64,000 nt of DNA from Kutzneria sp. CA-103260 (GCF_018263855.1 NZ_CP073318.1:6324001-6388000); one strand, 5' to 3'; counted from the stretch's first letter, positions 53,580 through 63,380 are shown. Numbers and translations are program-made. Notes: generated by a model not told the origin, from the sequence alone.

Positions 53580-54602
53580 CTAGGCCCGATGCTCCGGCGG
53601 CACGTACTCGAAGCTCGGGCCGGCGGTGGTTCTCCCTTGCCCCGTCGGCATCTTCATCAGGGCCTGGGCCTGCCCCTTGAGCTTGTACATCTGGCGCACC
53701 GCCGGTCCCATCTGCGCCGGGTTGCCGTTGAAGGTCTCCTCCAGCATCGCCAGCAGCACGCAGTAGGTCGTGTTGAACTCGTGCTGCGCCAAGCGGATCT
53801 GACTGCCCACTGGATGATCCTCGGCGCGCGGGTTGCGTCCCATCGGCAGCACCCCGTCGAAGTCGACGCCGATGACCTCGCCCGTCGGCCCCGACTGCGG
53901 CGTGTCCCCGGCCTGGTAGCGGCGGCCGTGCTTGAGTTCCTGGAAACGGTAGTAGTGCGCCACTTCCGCGCGCTCCGGGTGGAAGACGTCCCGGTCGCCG
54001 TCCCACACGTCCGTCCGGGCCGCCCCTTCTCCCTGCTCGACGATCTCCGCCAACGCCGCCAGCGCCGACTTGAGATCGTTGACCGGCATGACTTTCCCGC
54101 CGCCGCCGTGGAAGTGCATCTCGCCCACCTGCCGCCCCGGGTCGCCCCGGAACACCTGTTCCTCCCCCAGTTTCTCGCACAGCCCGCGGATCCCCGCCTC
54201 GATGGCCGCGTAGAACTGTCCGATCGTCCGGTACCCGTCCGCCTGCAGCGGCGCCTCCGCCGACGCCGGCTTTTCGATGTGCAGGAACAGGTCCAGCGCC
54301 TCCGGGCCGAACGGCACCAGCTGCACCAGCACCGATCCGTCACTGTGCGGCAGCGGGTACGGGTACTCCGGCAGCATTTCCTTCGCGTCCAGCCGCGGCC
54401 GGCCGCCCACCGCGTTCAGCAGGTTCGCGGCCAGCGCCAGGTGCAGCATCTCCTCGACGAACACGCTCCCGATCACCCGCGCCGCCTCCGGGTTCCGGTC
54501 CCCGTCCAGCGAGTACAGCGCGCACAGGTACGGCGGGATCGTCGAGTGCTCAAGTTCGATCGCCCACTGCAGATGTCGGCGAAGATCGTCCAATGTGTCC
54601 AT
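53580..54602 (-). CDS. Ferritin-like domain protein (VioB/PF12902 type)
   Basis: 340 residues from ATG 54602. LRRHLQWAIELEHSTIPPYL and SVFVEEMLHLALAANLLNAVGG are the ferritin-like helices of PF12902, with Glu and His iron ligands in ELEH and EEMLH. The family includes the domain of iminophenyl-pyruvate dimer synthase VioB and many stand-alone proteins of unknown role. It could bind a di-iron site for oxidative chemistry. It is convergent with the P450, with stops one base apart. Confidence 0.82.
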   Translation of the reverse strand: MDTLDDLRRHLQWAIELEHSTIPPYLCALYSLDGDRNPEAARVIGSVFVEEMLHLALAANLLNAVGGRPRLDAKEMLPEYPYPLPHSDGSVLVQLVPFGPEALDLFLHIEKPASAEAPLQADGYRTIGQFYAAIEAGIRGLCEKLGEEQVFRGDPGRQVGEMHFHGGGGKVMPVNDLKSALAALAEIVEQGEGAARTDVWDGDRDVFHPERAEVAHYYRFQELKHGRRYQAGDTPQSGPTGEVIGVDFDGVLPMGRNPRAEDHPVGSQIRLAQHEFNTTYCVLLAMLEETFNGNPAQMGPAVRQMYKLKGQAQALMKMPTGQGRTTAGPSFEYVPPEHRA

Positions 54603-54721
54603 GCCAGCCAAGACCGGACAAGCCCACGAGTTGTGACATCTCATGTCCCAACGGGCCCCAGATTCCCGCCCCTCAGGTCGCTCCGCTTGCCGGCCGCCCG
54701 ACGTCGGTTTAGACAGTCCCC

Positions 54722-55396
54722 ATGGAGCTGTCCCCCGTTCTGGCCGAACGCGCCGAGATCGGCGCCTACGCCGACTTCGCCGGCGGCGCCCCCGCCGACG
54801 TGCTGTCCCACCTGGGAATCCGCACCCTGAACGCCGGCTCCGTGCAGGCCCTGGCCGTCCGCGCCGATTCTTCGTGCTTCTTGAACAGGGCCGGCGGCTT
54901 CGGCGGCGACACTCCCGTCACCCTCGACCTCGTCGCCGCCGTCTGCGACTTCTTCCGCTCCTCCGGCGTCTCCGCCGGCTCCATCATGATCGCCCCGTCC
55001 GAGCTGCCCTCCTCGTGGCCCTCCATCGCCGCCGAGCTCAACCTCACCGAGGGCTCCCGCTACGTGAAACTCGGCTGTCCCGTCTCCGACGTCCTCGTCT
55101 CGCCAGCCGACAGTTCCCTGCGCATCGGCCCTGTCGACGCCGCCCGGTCCACCGCTTGGGCCACCACCATGATCAGCGCCTTCGGCATGGACGAGACCTT
55201 GATCCCCATGGCCGCCTCCACCGTCGGCCGCCCTGCCTGGCGCTCCTACGCCGCCTGGTCCTCCGACCACCTCGTCGCCACCGGCAGCCTCTTCATTCAC
55301 GGCCCCTACGCAGACATGTTCGGCGGCGCCACCCTCCCCTCCTTCCGCCCCCTCTACACCCGCACCACCTGGACCTGGCACAACAAGCAGAGCTGA
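54722..55396 (+). CDS. C-terminally truncated GNAT-family acetyltransferase
   Basis: 224 residues. The fold opens normally (AYADFAGGAPADVL), and ATGSLFIHGPYADMFGGATLPSFR is the GNAT core strand leading into the acetyl-CoA loop. The loop itself (RGRGxxxxL) and the last two or three helices are missing: the frame ends in PLYTRTTWTWHNKQS. Without the loop it should not bind acetyl-CoA. I see no frameshift that restores it, so it is truncated, probably by a rearrangement at the island edge to the right. Confidence 0.65.
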   Translation: MELSPVLAERAEIGAYADFAGGAPADVLSHLGIRTLNAGSVQALAVRADSSCFLNRAGGFGGDTPVTLDLVAAVCDFFRSSGVSAGSIMIAPSELPSSWPSIAAELNLTEGSRYVKLGCPVSDVLVSPADSSLRIGPVDAARSTAWATTMISAFGMDETLIPMAASTVGRPAWRSYAAWSSDHLVATGSLFIHGPYADMFGGATLPSFRPLYTRTTWTWHNKQS

Positions 55397-55447
55397 CCGC
55401 TTCGGCATAGGAAAAACAAAGGGCCAAGGGAAGCACCCCGGCCCGCA

Positions 55448-55514
55448 ATGGCGCAGCCGAGCCCCCAACCGCGATGGCGCAGCCGAGCCCTAACGCGATG
55501 GCGCAGCCGAGCCC
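55448..55514. repeat. Three short direct repeats
   Basis: ATGGCGCAGCCGAGCCC at 55448, 55474 and 55498. The spacing is 26 then 24 bp. Confidence 0.85.
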
Positions 55515-55524
55515 GCCCGGGGGC

Positions 55525-55610
55525 GTGGGGGCGGAGCCCCCACATCGGGGGTCTGGGGGTCGCCCCCCAGATACGAAGGACCCACGACAAGGCCCGCGCT
55601 CTCCGCGGGC
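55525..55610. repeat. GC hairpin cluster next to the tRNA fragment
   Basis: GTGGGGG-CGGAG-CCCCCAC (55525-55543), CTGGGGG-TCG-CCCCCCAG (55553-55570), and GCCCGCG-CTCTC-CGCGGGC (55592-55610). The last may be the terminator of the original tRNA. Confidence 0.6.
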
Positions 55611-55629
55611 ACACGTGTCCCAGAGTGGG

Positions 55630-55676
55630 TGGGCGCAGCAGGTTTCGAACCTGCGACCTTCCGCTTGTAAGGCGGA
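55630..55676 (-). tRNA. 3' half of tRNA-Val(UAC), probable attachment-site remnant
   Basis: On the minus strand: anticodon stem TCCGC/GCGGA with loop CTTACAA (anticodon UAC), variable loop, T-arm GCAGG-TTCGAAA-CCTGC, and acceptor strand TGCGCCC plus discriminator A. The 5' half does not fold: the expected GGGCGCA acceptor and a D-arm are missing from the next 35 bases. CCA is not encoded. It is either an att copy left by an element integrated in tRNA-Val, or a decayed tRNA. Confidence 0.55.
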
Positions 55677-55719
55677 ATTTCTCCGCTATCCACGTCCTCT
55701 ACCTGCAACTATAACAACA

Positions 55720-56208
55720 CGCCCCGCCTCAGGAGCAACTAGAACAACACCGATACACCCTGCCTCGCCCCACGACTCGTGCCACACCGACGGCTCTGAC
55801 ACAGCCTAGATCTGCCGATCTCGACAAGGGCGATTCCACCACACACAGAATTGCCACAACCAATCTCCCTCAAGCTCAATACAATCCAGAAATTGCAATT
55901 TAAGCAGAGCGTCACCACAAAATACACAAGCGACAAGATCGTAATATTCCAACCCCGGTTAGGGCGAGCACATTGGAACACGTTGATCCAGTTGTCCACA
56001 GTACCGTCGTATATTCCAAGTCACAGGCCACTTTCGCGACCAGTTTCCCGGTCGCGATCACCATCTACATAGCCTCAACCCGGCTTGGAACCGTAGACCG
56101 AACCGCTACCGATCGCCATCCTCTCGAATCGAAAGTTCCCCATCCAAGAAGTCTAACACTTCCCAAGATACTCTATCCGCCCATCAAAAAACCAAAAAGT
56201 ACTCACAA
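55720..56208. other. AT-richer non-coding stretch at the island edge
   Basis: About 490 bp of roughly 48% G+C by eye, against about 70% in the flanks. Frames of 79-86 codons exist on both strands, but none has coding-like codon use. Nothing recognisable beyond the drop in GC. Confidence 0.5.
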
Positions 56209-56703
56209 CTAATCTCCAACCAAGGGATTCAACCAAACCGAGCCAATTTCAAGATTGACAATCCCCAAGCCAACACCGGTTGCAATCAGCACAATCTCAT
56301 CCTCAACCAATCCGTGAGGCGCAACGCGAGCCCACCCCGTCAAGGAATCGAACGTGGTACCCCACTCATTCACGGCGGCAATTTCCAACGCAACCCCGGC
56401 AGACATTATCGAGCCCACATCAATAACGACCTTACCTTCACGAACAGGAACCCGAAGAGCTACCGACCCCTCCCGCCATTTCACATCAGGATGCAGCCCC
56501 CACACATAGAGAGCGGACATAGACTCGATGTCAACCTCTATCTGAAGCGTCCCAACAGCCAAGCTGGCCACACCATGATGCCCCACTTTTTCAGCCAGAC
56601 CCGACACATCGTCCACCTCAAAGCGAAACGAGTACTCACTACGCGAATAGTACAGTGTGCCAGAAAGGGCTTCGCCGTCTCGAACTGAGACTTTAATCGA
56701 CAT
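56209..56703 (-). CDS. Probable immunity protein of the RHS toxin
   Basis: 164 residues, rich in beta strands (SIKVSVRDGEALSGTLYY and later LQIEVDIESMSALYVWG). No family recognised. It starts 10 bp after the RHS stop on the same strand, its AAGG overlapping the RHS termination region, and its base composition equals that of the RHS tip. Position and size fit a cognate immunity gene; binding is inference. Confidence 0.7.
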   Translation of the reverse strand: MSIKVSVRDGEALSGTLYYSRSEYSFRFEVDDVSGLAEKVGHHGVASLAVGTLQIEVDIESMSALYVWGLHPDVKWREGSVALRVPVREGKVVIDVGSIMSAGVALEIAAVNEWGTTFDSLTGWARVAPHGLVEDEIVLIATGVGLGIVNLEIGSVWLNPLVGD

Positions 56704-56713
56704 AGCACACCTT

Positions 56714-59700
56714 TTATCTATTCGGGTTCTTAAACTGAAAGTGAAGAACTTTCTTGTTTACTACATCGACAACGAGCTCCCAAACGCCCGCACGCCCATT
56801 GAGACCGCCGGGAACGTCCCATCTCAGGGCACCTGGAACACCTCCAGGATCGGCCACAGGCTTCACAGCATCCATAATAGCCTGGATTGTCGACCTCGAA
56901 TCATTATACGGCCTGGCAAAGTCACCACTCTTCTTGAGTTCGAAACTGTGGTCAGCTACGGTCTTACTCAAGGTGAGCTCGGTAGCGTCGATACCTGACC
57001 CACCAGAAGCCGCCTTACTCTCAGCTGCCACGCTTTGGGCGGCCTTGCCAGAATCATCAGCCACCACACCCGCTTTTCCGGCATTGCCAGCCATAGCCGC
57101 AGCTTTTGCGGCATCGGCGGCGGCTTGAGCAGCCTTCGCGGCGTCAGCAGCAGCTTGGGCAGCCTTAGCAGCCGCAGCAGCTGCTTGAGCCGCTCTCTCC
57201 GCATTAGCGGCAATCCGAGCAGCATCTATCGCGGCTTCCAAGAACTTTAAAGGCTTCAGCAAAGGTATAGCATTAACTAAGGTCCAGGCACAGCCGGCAC
57301 CATCACCATCGGCGACGCAATGCTTTAAGTCAACAGCACCGAGAACAAGTGCCGGAACATACAAGTAATCCTTGAGCTGGGTCCAGATAGGCTTCTTTGA
57401 CTCGGCTATGTAGACGCGCCCCTTAGCAGCCTGAACCTTCTCGGGGAACTCACCGCAGGCTCGCCTGCCAGGACAAGACGAGACAGAGGTGTCGTCATCA
57501 CCACCGCCACCGGAGCCCGCAGACGGCGCGCCATCACCTCCGGCAGGACCATTGCAGTGATGGCCATTGCCAAAGTTCTCGGCATCGCCATCGCACCCCA
57601 TCAACCCAGACGGGTCGCTTCCGGTGACCGGATCGTTGCCGGCGTAGTCGTAGCCGTTCAGCTGATTCGGGTCCCCGGCCTCCAACACGGGGTCGACGGA
57701 GAGGAAGCGGCCGTTGGCCGGGTTGTACTCGCGAGCGCCCAGGTTCTCCAACTGCGTAGCGGGATCGGGCAGGCCGCCGACATAGCCCAGGCCGCTGGGC
57801 CACAGACTGGGCGCGGTGCCGCGGGTCTGCCCGAAGGGCAGGAACTGACGCCGAGTGAGAGCCTGCGAATCCTCGTCGAGGGTGAGCTGGTCGGTGCCCT
57901 GCCGGTCGGGAACGAGGTACTGCTGGTTCCCGTCACCGACGCGGCATGCGATGGTCTGGCCGTTGATGGTGTAGTACCGCGTCGTGGTGACAGTGTTGGT
58001 GGCCTTGTTCAGCACGATCTGCTGATCACCGACGAACAACGTGGTCTGGCCGGGATCACGACGCACCACCAGGTTGCCGTCGGCGTCATACACGTACGAA
58101 CTGCCACCACTGCTGGTGGTGTCGGTCGCGAGCTTGCCCTGATCGGTCCACGTCAGCGACTGATCCCCCGTCGCCCCGCCCGTGATCTGCTTGGTGTTGC
58201 CAGCCTCGTCATAGGTGTAAGACGCAGTCTGAGTCGAGGCCTTCGGCCCCGTCGCGGTGGTGTTGGTCAACGTGTGCGACTGGGCGCTGCCAGCCGTTGG
58301 GTAGTTGTACGTCGTACTGGTGTCCGCTGAGGTGTTGCCGGACGTGTCATGGTCAACCTGCGTCGCCCGGTTGCCGGCCGCGTCGTAGGTCCACGACTGC
58401 CAATACGGACTAGGACCACCAACCGTCGAAGAAGCACCGGGCTTCGGAGTCGACGCACAACTATCCAGCGACGTCCACGCGGCGGACAGCCGGCTCGCGT
58501 AGTCGTAGGCGAAGCACTGCTGGTCGGTGACCACGCCACCGTTCTGCTTGTCGGTGGTGCCAACGACGAGACCGGCGCCCTGGGACACGGAGCTGTTGGA
58601 GAAGCTGTAGGTGAGATCGTCGACCGGTGCGGACGAGGTCTTCGACGCGAAAGTCTGTACCTCGTTGAGAGCCTGGGTCTGCGGGTCGTAGCCCAGGTTG
58701 ACCTGGATCTGCCCGCCGTTGGTGGGCAAGGTGTACTGCTTGGGCTGGCCCAGCTCGGAGTACCCGATTGCGCCGACATAGATGGCCGACAGGCCTCCGA
58801 TGGAGTCCAGCCCGATCGCTTCACCGAACGTGTCGTAGTGGTTGCGCACCAACTCGGACGGCATGTCAGCCGTCTTCGGCTCGATGGTGGAGCTCAGGCT
58901 CCCGGTCGGCGTGTAACCCCAATCGGTCTCCAGCCCGTCCGAGGGAATCAGCGTGGTTCCCTCGCCGACGAGTGTGGCTGTCACGCTCTCTGGCTTGCCG
59001 AGGTTGTCGTAGTCACTGACGGTGGTGCTGTAGACGTCACCGCCGGAGTACGAGGTCGACGACGTCGGGTAGCCGACCTTCGGCGAGTCGTACGTCCACC
59101 CGGCAGTCTTATTGGTCTGTGACAGCGTCGACGTGCTGGTGGTGTCGTACGTGGCCGTCTTACGGCCGTCCTCGTCGTAGACGATGGTGCTCTGCTTGCC
59201 CCGGGCGTCGGTCACGGTCTTCAACTGGCCGACACCGTCGTAGGTGTTGACCGTGGTGCCGGCGTCCGGGTCCTGGATGACGATCTGGTGCCCGGCCAGG
59301 TCGTATTTGTAGGACCAGGTGTTGCCGGCCGGGTCGACGATGCTCGCGTTTTTCCCACTGGGGTAGAAGGTGTAGTGGGTGTGGTCGTAGTCCGACGGCG
59401 CGGCCGTGAGCGGGTCCGGGGTGACGCCGGCGTGGTATCGGTACACGTCGGTGGTGTTGCCCCGCGCATCCGTGAACGCCGTCGTCGCGGCGTCGCCGGT
59501 GGGCGGTGTGGTGGTCACCGTGTTTCCGCCGTAGGCGTACGTGGTCTGCCAGGTCTGGACGGCAAGGTGGTTCGCGACGCTGGCGATCTTCCTGCCGGCG
59601 CCGTCATAGGAGATTCCCGTCGCGGATGGGACCTTGTCCGCCTGCGCCTGCATGTAGGTCTGGGAAATCGGGTCCGAGTTGAAGTACGGGTCGGTGGTTT

Positions 59701-62700
59701 CCGACACCAGCCCGTTGGTGTTGTACACGGTGTCGCTGATGACGCGGCCATTGTCCGGCGTCTGTGTCTGCGTTTCGCGGGCCCGCAACTTCGAGTCGTA
59801 GAGGGTCTCCGACGTGCGGTAGCTGCCGTCGTCGTTGAGCGTCTGCGTGGTGACGACCGATGGCGCGTTGTTGGCCACCGTGTACGAGTACTTGACGGCG
59901 GCGGTAATTCCCGGCTTGTTCACGACGAGCCGGCGGCCGAGCGCGTCGTAGGTCGCGCTGGTGACGTAGCCGGCGGGATCGGTTGCGCTCAGCGTCAGAT
60001 CGCGCAGCGGGTCGAGCGTCGTCTTCGTCTTGTGCGCCTTCGGGTCGGTCACCACGATCGACGTCGGCTCCGCACCGGCCGCCGGGGTGTAGTCCGTCTT
60101 CGACGTGTGGTTGTTGGCGTCGGTCACCGTCAGCGTGCGCCCGTACTGGTCCACAGTGGTCGTGGTCGTGTTGTACTGCGGCACGCCGCCGCTGTAGGTG
60201 ACTTGCTGCTGGGCCTGTGTCACATCGCCAATAGAGGGCGGTGTGGTGAGATCGGTTGCGCCGTCATAGAACGTGCGGGTGTCAGTAACGGTGTCGTCGG
60301 GGGTGGCGTCCCGCGCCCCACAGCTCATCGCGAGGACCTTGACCTCCGACACCTTGTCGAGAATGAACGTCTTCGACGAGGTGTTGTCGTCGTAGGTCGT
60401 CGTGCTGCACAGGTCGTCGCTGGTCGTAGACAGGTCGCCGTGGTCGTTGGACTGTGTGACCCGGCCGTACTGGTCGTGGGTGTAGTCGGTTTCCGTCTTG
60501 CGGACGGTGCCGTCGGCCAAAGGCGTGTAGACCCTGGTGTCCGCGGTCCCCGTCTGGAAGGCCTGTAGTGGCGGAAGTCCGGTGAGGGCGTGGGTTGCCG
60601 TTGGCGCGGACGACCATGGATCGGCGACGGTGTCAGAGACCACCGCGGAGCCGTTGAAGACCTGGGTCTCGTAGGTCATGCCGGAGAACTGGTCGGAGTC
60701 CGTGACCGGCGGGTCGCCGCGGGAGTCCGAGACGTGACTGGGACGGGTTGCGTTGCCGGGCAGGGTGTCGCCGTCCATGCCCTGGAAGTAGGTGTACTGC
60801 GTCTTCATCACCGGGTCGGACTCGACGACGCCGCCGGTTTGGACGATCATCCCCTGGTAGCCACGCCACTGGTTCCAGGTCCTCTGGTTAACCGGTGTGG
60901 TCGGGGTGAGCGGGTTGTCGTCGTAGTGCCAGGCCGCGTCCCCCACCGGAATGTAGGTGGTCGTGGACTGATGGTTGGTGCCACCGCCGGTCGGGTCGTC
61001 CGAGTCGACCGAGTGCACGGTGTACTTGGCGAACCAGTCAATGATCGGGTCCGTCGCACCCGGCGGCGTCCAGAACGCCGGATAGCACGTGGTCGTGTTG
61101 TGCGCCGGGTCGGCAGGCGGTGTGCCGCAGGCGGTGTTGTAGTTGACCGTGATCTTCTCGCCGGTCTCGGTCACGATGTTCTGCAGGCGTTGCCGAGTGA
61201 TCGACGGGCGATCCTTATTGGCGTTGACGCGGTTCGGGAGCCCAGTGCCCACGAAGGTGATAGGCGGCAGGTCGATGGCCGAAGTGGAGCCGCTGCTCGA
61301 GGTGTCCTGCCCGGTGCGTTTGATCGAGTCGAGCCAGAGCGACGGGGTCGTGTCGGAGTTCGTCGCCGGGAAGCTGTGCGACAGCGACCACTGGTCGACC
61401 GGCTGCTCGGTCGAGCCGACCAGGGCGAGGGTCTGGATCGAGGACAGCATGTACGTGGAGTAGAAGGTCGGCGCCTGAGCCGAGCAGTCCACGCTGGCCT
61501 TGCAGTCCAGGTCCTTGGGGACGTCGGGCCAGTCCTGGGTGGTGATGTTGTCCGAATTGGACGGATCGGCGCACTGCGCCAACTTGCACCGACCGGACGA
61601 GTTGAACGCAACCTCGGCCGCGGGCTGGCTAGAGTAGACCTGGCCGTCGCGCTGGCCGTAGAGGATCTTGGTGAGTCGGCTCGCGCGGTCGTAGACGGTG
61701 TCGGCCTTGGTCCCCAGGTTACGTGCGTAGTAACCCGGCTCGACGCTGTAGAAGTAGGACAGCGCGTCGGAGTGGGCGTCGACGACGTAGTCCAGGTTCC
61801 ACCGGTAGGGCTGCGAGCAGTAGGAGTTGGCGAACGTCGCGTTGTAGCAGGGCTGATCCGCGGCAGTCGCGTAGACGGGCACGCTCAGCACCGAGTTGGT
61901 GGTCGGGTACTTGGTCGCATCCCCCGCCGTCCAGCCGGGGAGCTTGTTGAGACCGAAGTAGTAGACAGTGCCGTCCGCGGTGGCGACGATCCACCGCTCG
62001 CCCGCATCTCCCTGCGCCGGGACATGCGTGACCCGCTCGTTCGAGTCACCCTGCGAGTGGTAGACGTCCTTCTGGGTGTTGTCGGGGACGAGCGTCGTGG
62101 TCTGACCTCCCAGTGAGAGCGTCAGCGTGTTGTTCGGCGACCAGCACTCGTCCCAGGTCTGCGTGGTGCCCTTGGGGTTCTGGTGGCACGACTGGTAGGA
62201 CCGCTCGATGAAACCTGGCTCGTACGACCAGCCGTCGCCGATCCAGGACGCCTGGTTGTTGGTCGAGGAGGAGAGTCCGTCCACCGCCTGGGAGTTGTAG
62301 CTCAGGCCCAGCTTCGGCGTCAGGCCGCCAGGAACGGCGGGGGTCTGCATCTGGTACGACCAGGAGAACGCGTCCGAGGCGCCGCCGGCCTCCCACGAGC
62401 CCGAGGGCTTCAGCGACGTCGCGGAGAAGTCGCCACCACCACCGCCGGTCGCGGCCATGGCCTCTAGGACCATGGACTTGTCGGCGGCCGGCACGGCGAC
62501 GTCGGCCGACACCGTTGTCGTCTTCACGTTGTTGGTCGACGCAAGCGGTGTCTGCGTGCGGCACTGGGGCAGGTCGGGGGTGGTGAGTGCGCACTCGGGT
62601 AGCTGCACGAGCATCAGACGCGCCGCCCAGTCAGCGCCGCCCGCGTCCCGGAACTGGTTGTAGTTCACAGCGACATTGGTGGTCACGGCCCCAGGTGAAT

Positions 62701-63154
62701 GGTCCGTGCGCTGCACCGACACCACGAGACCGGCGGTCCCCGCCGGAGCGGGCTTCACGGCGACGTGCGCGGTGGCGGGTGCCGTGGCGGCTTTAGCCGA
62801 TGCGCCGCCAGCCTTCGCCGGCCCGAAGGACACCGGCAGTGAGTCCCCGGCTACGGCTGAGGATTTGGCTGTGGTGGCGGCACCGAGTGCCATGTCGGAG
62901 CTGCCCGATGGCCAGGTGACCTTGCTGGGCTGCCAGGCCGGCATCGCCTTCGGCTGCGTGTAGTGGCTGGCAACTTGGTGGACCGGGACCGACTGGTCCT
63001 TGGGTGCCGGTGGTGCCGAGAACGACGGGGTCGCGGCCAGCGCGGGCGGCGGCACGTCCGTGAGGGTGCCGGCGACCAGCCCTGCCACAGATGCGATTGC
63101 GACCAGCAGGTGACGCATCGGTCTACGTCTGACAGCAGCACGAAACCCGTGCAC
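56714..63154 (-). CDS. Secreted RHS-repeat polymorphic toxin
   Basis: 2146 residues. The N-terminal Sec signal (LLVAIASVAGLVAGTL) follows a basic stretch; the GTG at 63154 has GGGGGG upstream. About 1700 residues of YD/RHS repeats (YDxxGR-type units) form the shell. The core ends at YNPANGRFLSVDP and YDYAGNDPVTGSDPSG (about 1815-1852). The last 295 residues are different: a Cys pair pre-toxin segment (CVADGDGAGC), an Ala/Lys helix (AAQAAADAAK twice), then a roughly 95-residue C-terminal domain (DFARPYNDSRS, GALRWDVPGG, WELVVDVVNKKVLHFQF). I cannot name this tip; BECR-type ribonucleases show a similar end. Confidence 0.9.
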   Translation of the reverse strand: MHGFRAAVRRRPMRHLLVAIASVAGLVAGTLTDVPPPALAATPSFSAPPAPKDQSVPVHQVASHYTQPKAMPAWQPSKVTWPSGSSDMALGAATTAKSSAVAGDSLPVSFGPAKAGGASAKAATAPATAHVAVKPAPAGTAGLVVSVQRTDHSPGAVTTNVAVNYNQFRDAGGADWAARLMLVQLPECALTTPDLPQCRTQTPLASTNNVKTTTVSADVAVPAADKSMVLEAMAATGGGGGDFSATSLKPSGSWEAGGASDAFSWSYQMQTPAVPGGLTPKLGLSYNSQAVDGLSSSTNNQASWIGDGWSYEPGFIERSYQSCHQNPKGTTQTWDECWSPNNTLTLSLGGQTTTLVPDNTQKDVYHSQGDSNERVTHVPAQGDAGERWIVATADGTVYYFGLNKLPGWTAGDATKYPTTNSVLSVPVYATAADQPCYNATFANSYCSQPYRWNLDYVVDAHSDALSYFYSVEPGYYARNLGTKADTVYDRASRLTKILYGQRDGQVYSSQPAAEVAFNSSGRCKLAQCADPSNSDNITTQDWPDVPKDLDCKASVDCSAQAPTFYSTYMLSSIQTLALVGSTEQPVDQWSLSHSFPATNSDTTPSLWLDSIKRTGQDTSSSGSTSAIDLPPITFVGTGLPNRVNANKDRPSITRQRLQNIVTETGEKITVNYNTACGTPPADPAHNTTTCYPAFWTPPGATDPIIDWFAKYTVHSVDSDDPTGGGTNHQSTTTYIPVGDAAWHYDDNPLTPTTPVNQRTWNQWRGYQGMIVQTGGVVESDPVMKTQYTYFQGMDGDTLPGNATRPSHVSDSRGDPPVTDSDQFSGMTYETQVFNGSAVVSDTVADPWSSAPTATHALTGLPPLQAFQTGTADTRVYTPLADGTVRKTETDYTHDQYGRVTQSNDHGDLSTTSDDLCSTTTYDDNTSSKTFILDKVSEVKVLAMSCGARDATPDDTVTDTRTFYDGATDLTTPPSIGDVTQAQQQVTYSGGVPQYNTTTTTVDQYGRTLTVTDANNHTSKTDYTPAAGAEPTSIVVTDPKAHKTKTTLDPLRDLTLSATDPAGYVTSATYDALGRRLVVNKPGITAAVKYSYTVANNAPSVVTTQTLNDDGSYRTSETLYDSKLRARETQTQTPDNGRVISDTVYNTNGLVSETTDPYFNSDPISQTYMQAQADKVPSATGISYDGAGRKIASVANHLAVQTWQTTYAYGGNTVTTTPPTGDAATTAFTDARGNTTDVYRYHAGVTPDPLTAAPSDYDHTHYTFYPSGKNASIVDPAGNTWSYKYDLAGHQIVIQDPDAGTTVNTYDGVGQLKTVTDARGKQSTIVYDEDGRKTATYDTTSTSTLSQTNKTAGWTYDSPKVGYPTSSTSYSGGDVYSTTVSDYDNLGKPESVTATLVGEGTTLIPSDGLETDWGYTPTGSLSSTIEPKTADMPSELVRNHYDTFGEAIGLDSIGGLSAIYVGAIGYSELGQPKQYTLPTNGGQIQVNLGYDPQTQALNEVQTFASKTSSAPVDDLTYSFSNSSVSQGAGLVVGTTDKQNGGVVTDQQCFAYDYASRLSAAWTSLDSCASTPKPGASSTVGGPSPYWQSWTYDAAGNRATQVDHDTSGNTSADTSTTYNYPTAGSAQSHTLTNTTATGPKASTQTASYTYDEAGNTKQITGGATGDQSLTWTDQGKLATDTTSSGGSSYVYDADGNLVVRRDPGQTTLFVGDQQIVLNKATNTVTTTRYYTINGQTIACRVGDGNQQYLVPDRQGTDQLTLDEDSQALTRRQFLPFGQTRGTAPSLWPSGLGYVGGLPDPATQLENLGAREYNPANGRFLSVDPVLEAGDPNQLNGYDYAGNDPVTGSDPSGLMGCDGDAENFGNGHHCNGPAGGDGAPSAGSGGGGDDDTSVSSCPGRRACGEFPEKVQAAKGRVYIAESKKPIWTQLKDYLYVPALVLGAVDLKHCVADGDGAGCAWTLVNAIPLLKPLKFLEAAIDAARIAANAERAAQAAAAAAKAAQAAADAAKAAQAAADAAKAAAMAGNAGKAGVVADDSGKAAQSVAAESKAASGGSGIDATELTLSKTVADHSFELKKSGDFARPYNDSRSTIQAIMDAVKPVADPGGVPGALRWDVPGGLNGRAGVWELVVDVVNKKVLHFQFKNPNR

Positions 63155-63380
63155 TGCACGACCCCCCTATGCCGAGGCCGTCCACACAGGACAGCCCCTC
63201 CCCCCGCTCCCGGCCAACCCGAGACGGCAAACTGAACGCTAACCTCACACGACTGGTCGCACACAGCGACTGTTCGGGCGCTGATAAACCCGACGACTTA
63301 CACTGAAAGGACGAGTGGCGCTCGACCGAACGACCCCACGATGCTCACCAACAGCGCACTTCGACACAAAACGGACCCGG

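Noticed and set aside
49666..54602. Secondary-metabolite cluster around the SARP and P450
   Set aside because: No PKS, NRPS, terpene synthase, RiPP or other core enzyme; ferritin-like and P450 genes alone do not define one.
55448..55514. Three direct repeats considered as a CRISPR
   Set aside because: Repeat is 17 bp, spacers are under 10 bp, three copies only, and no cas gene.
55739..55999. 86-codon minus-strand frame with a hydrophobic stretch
   Set aside because: AT-rich DNA easily gives hydrophobic frames; no ribosome site or family.
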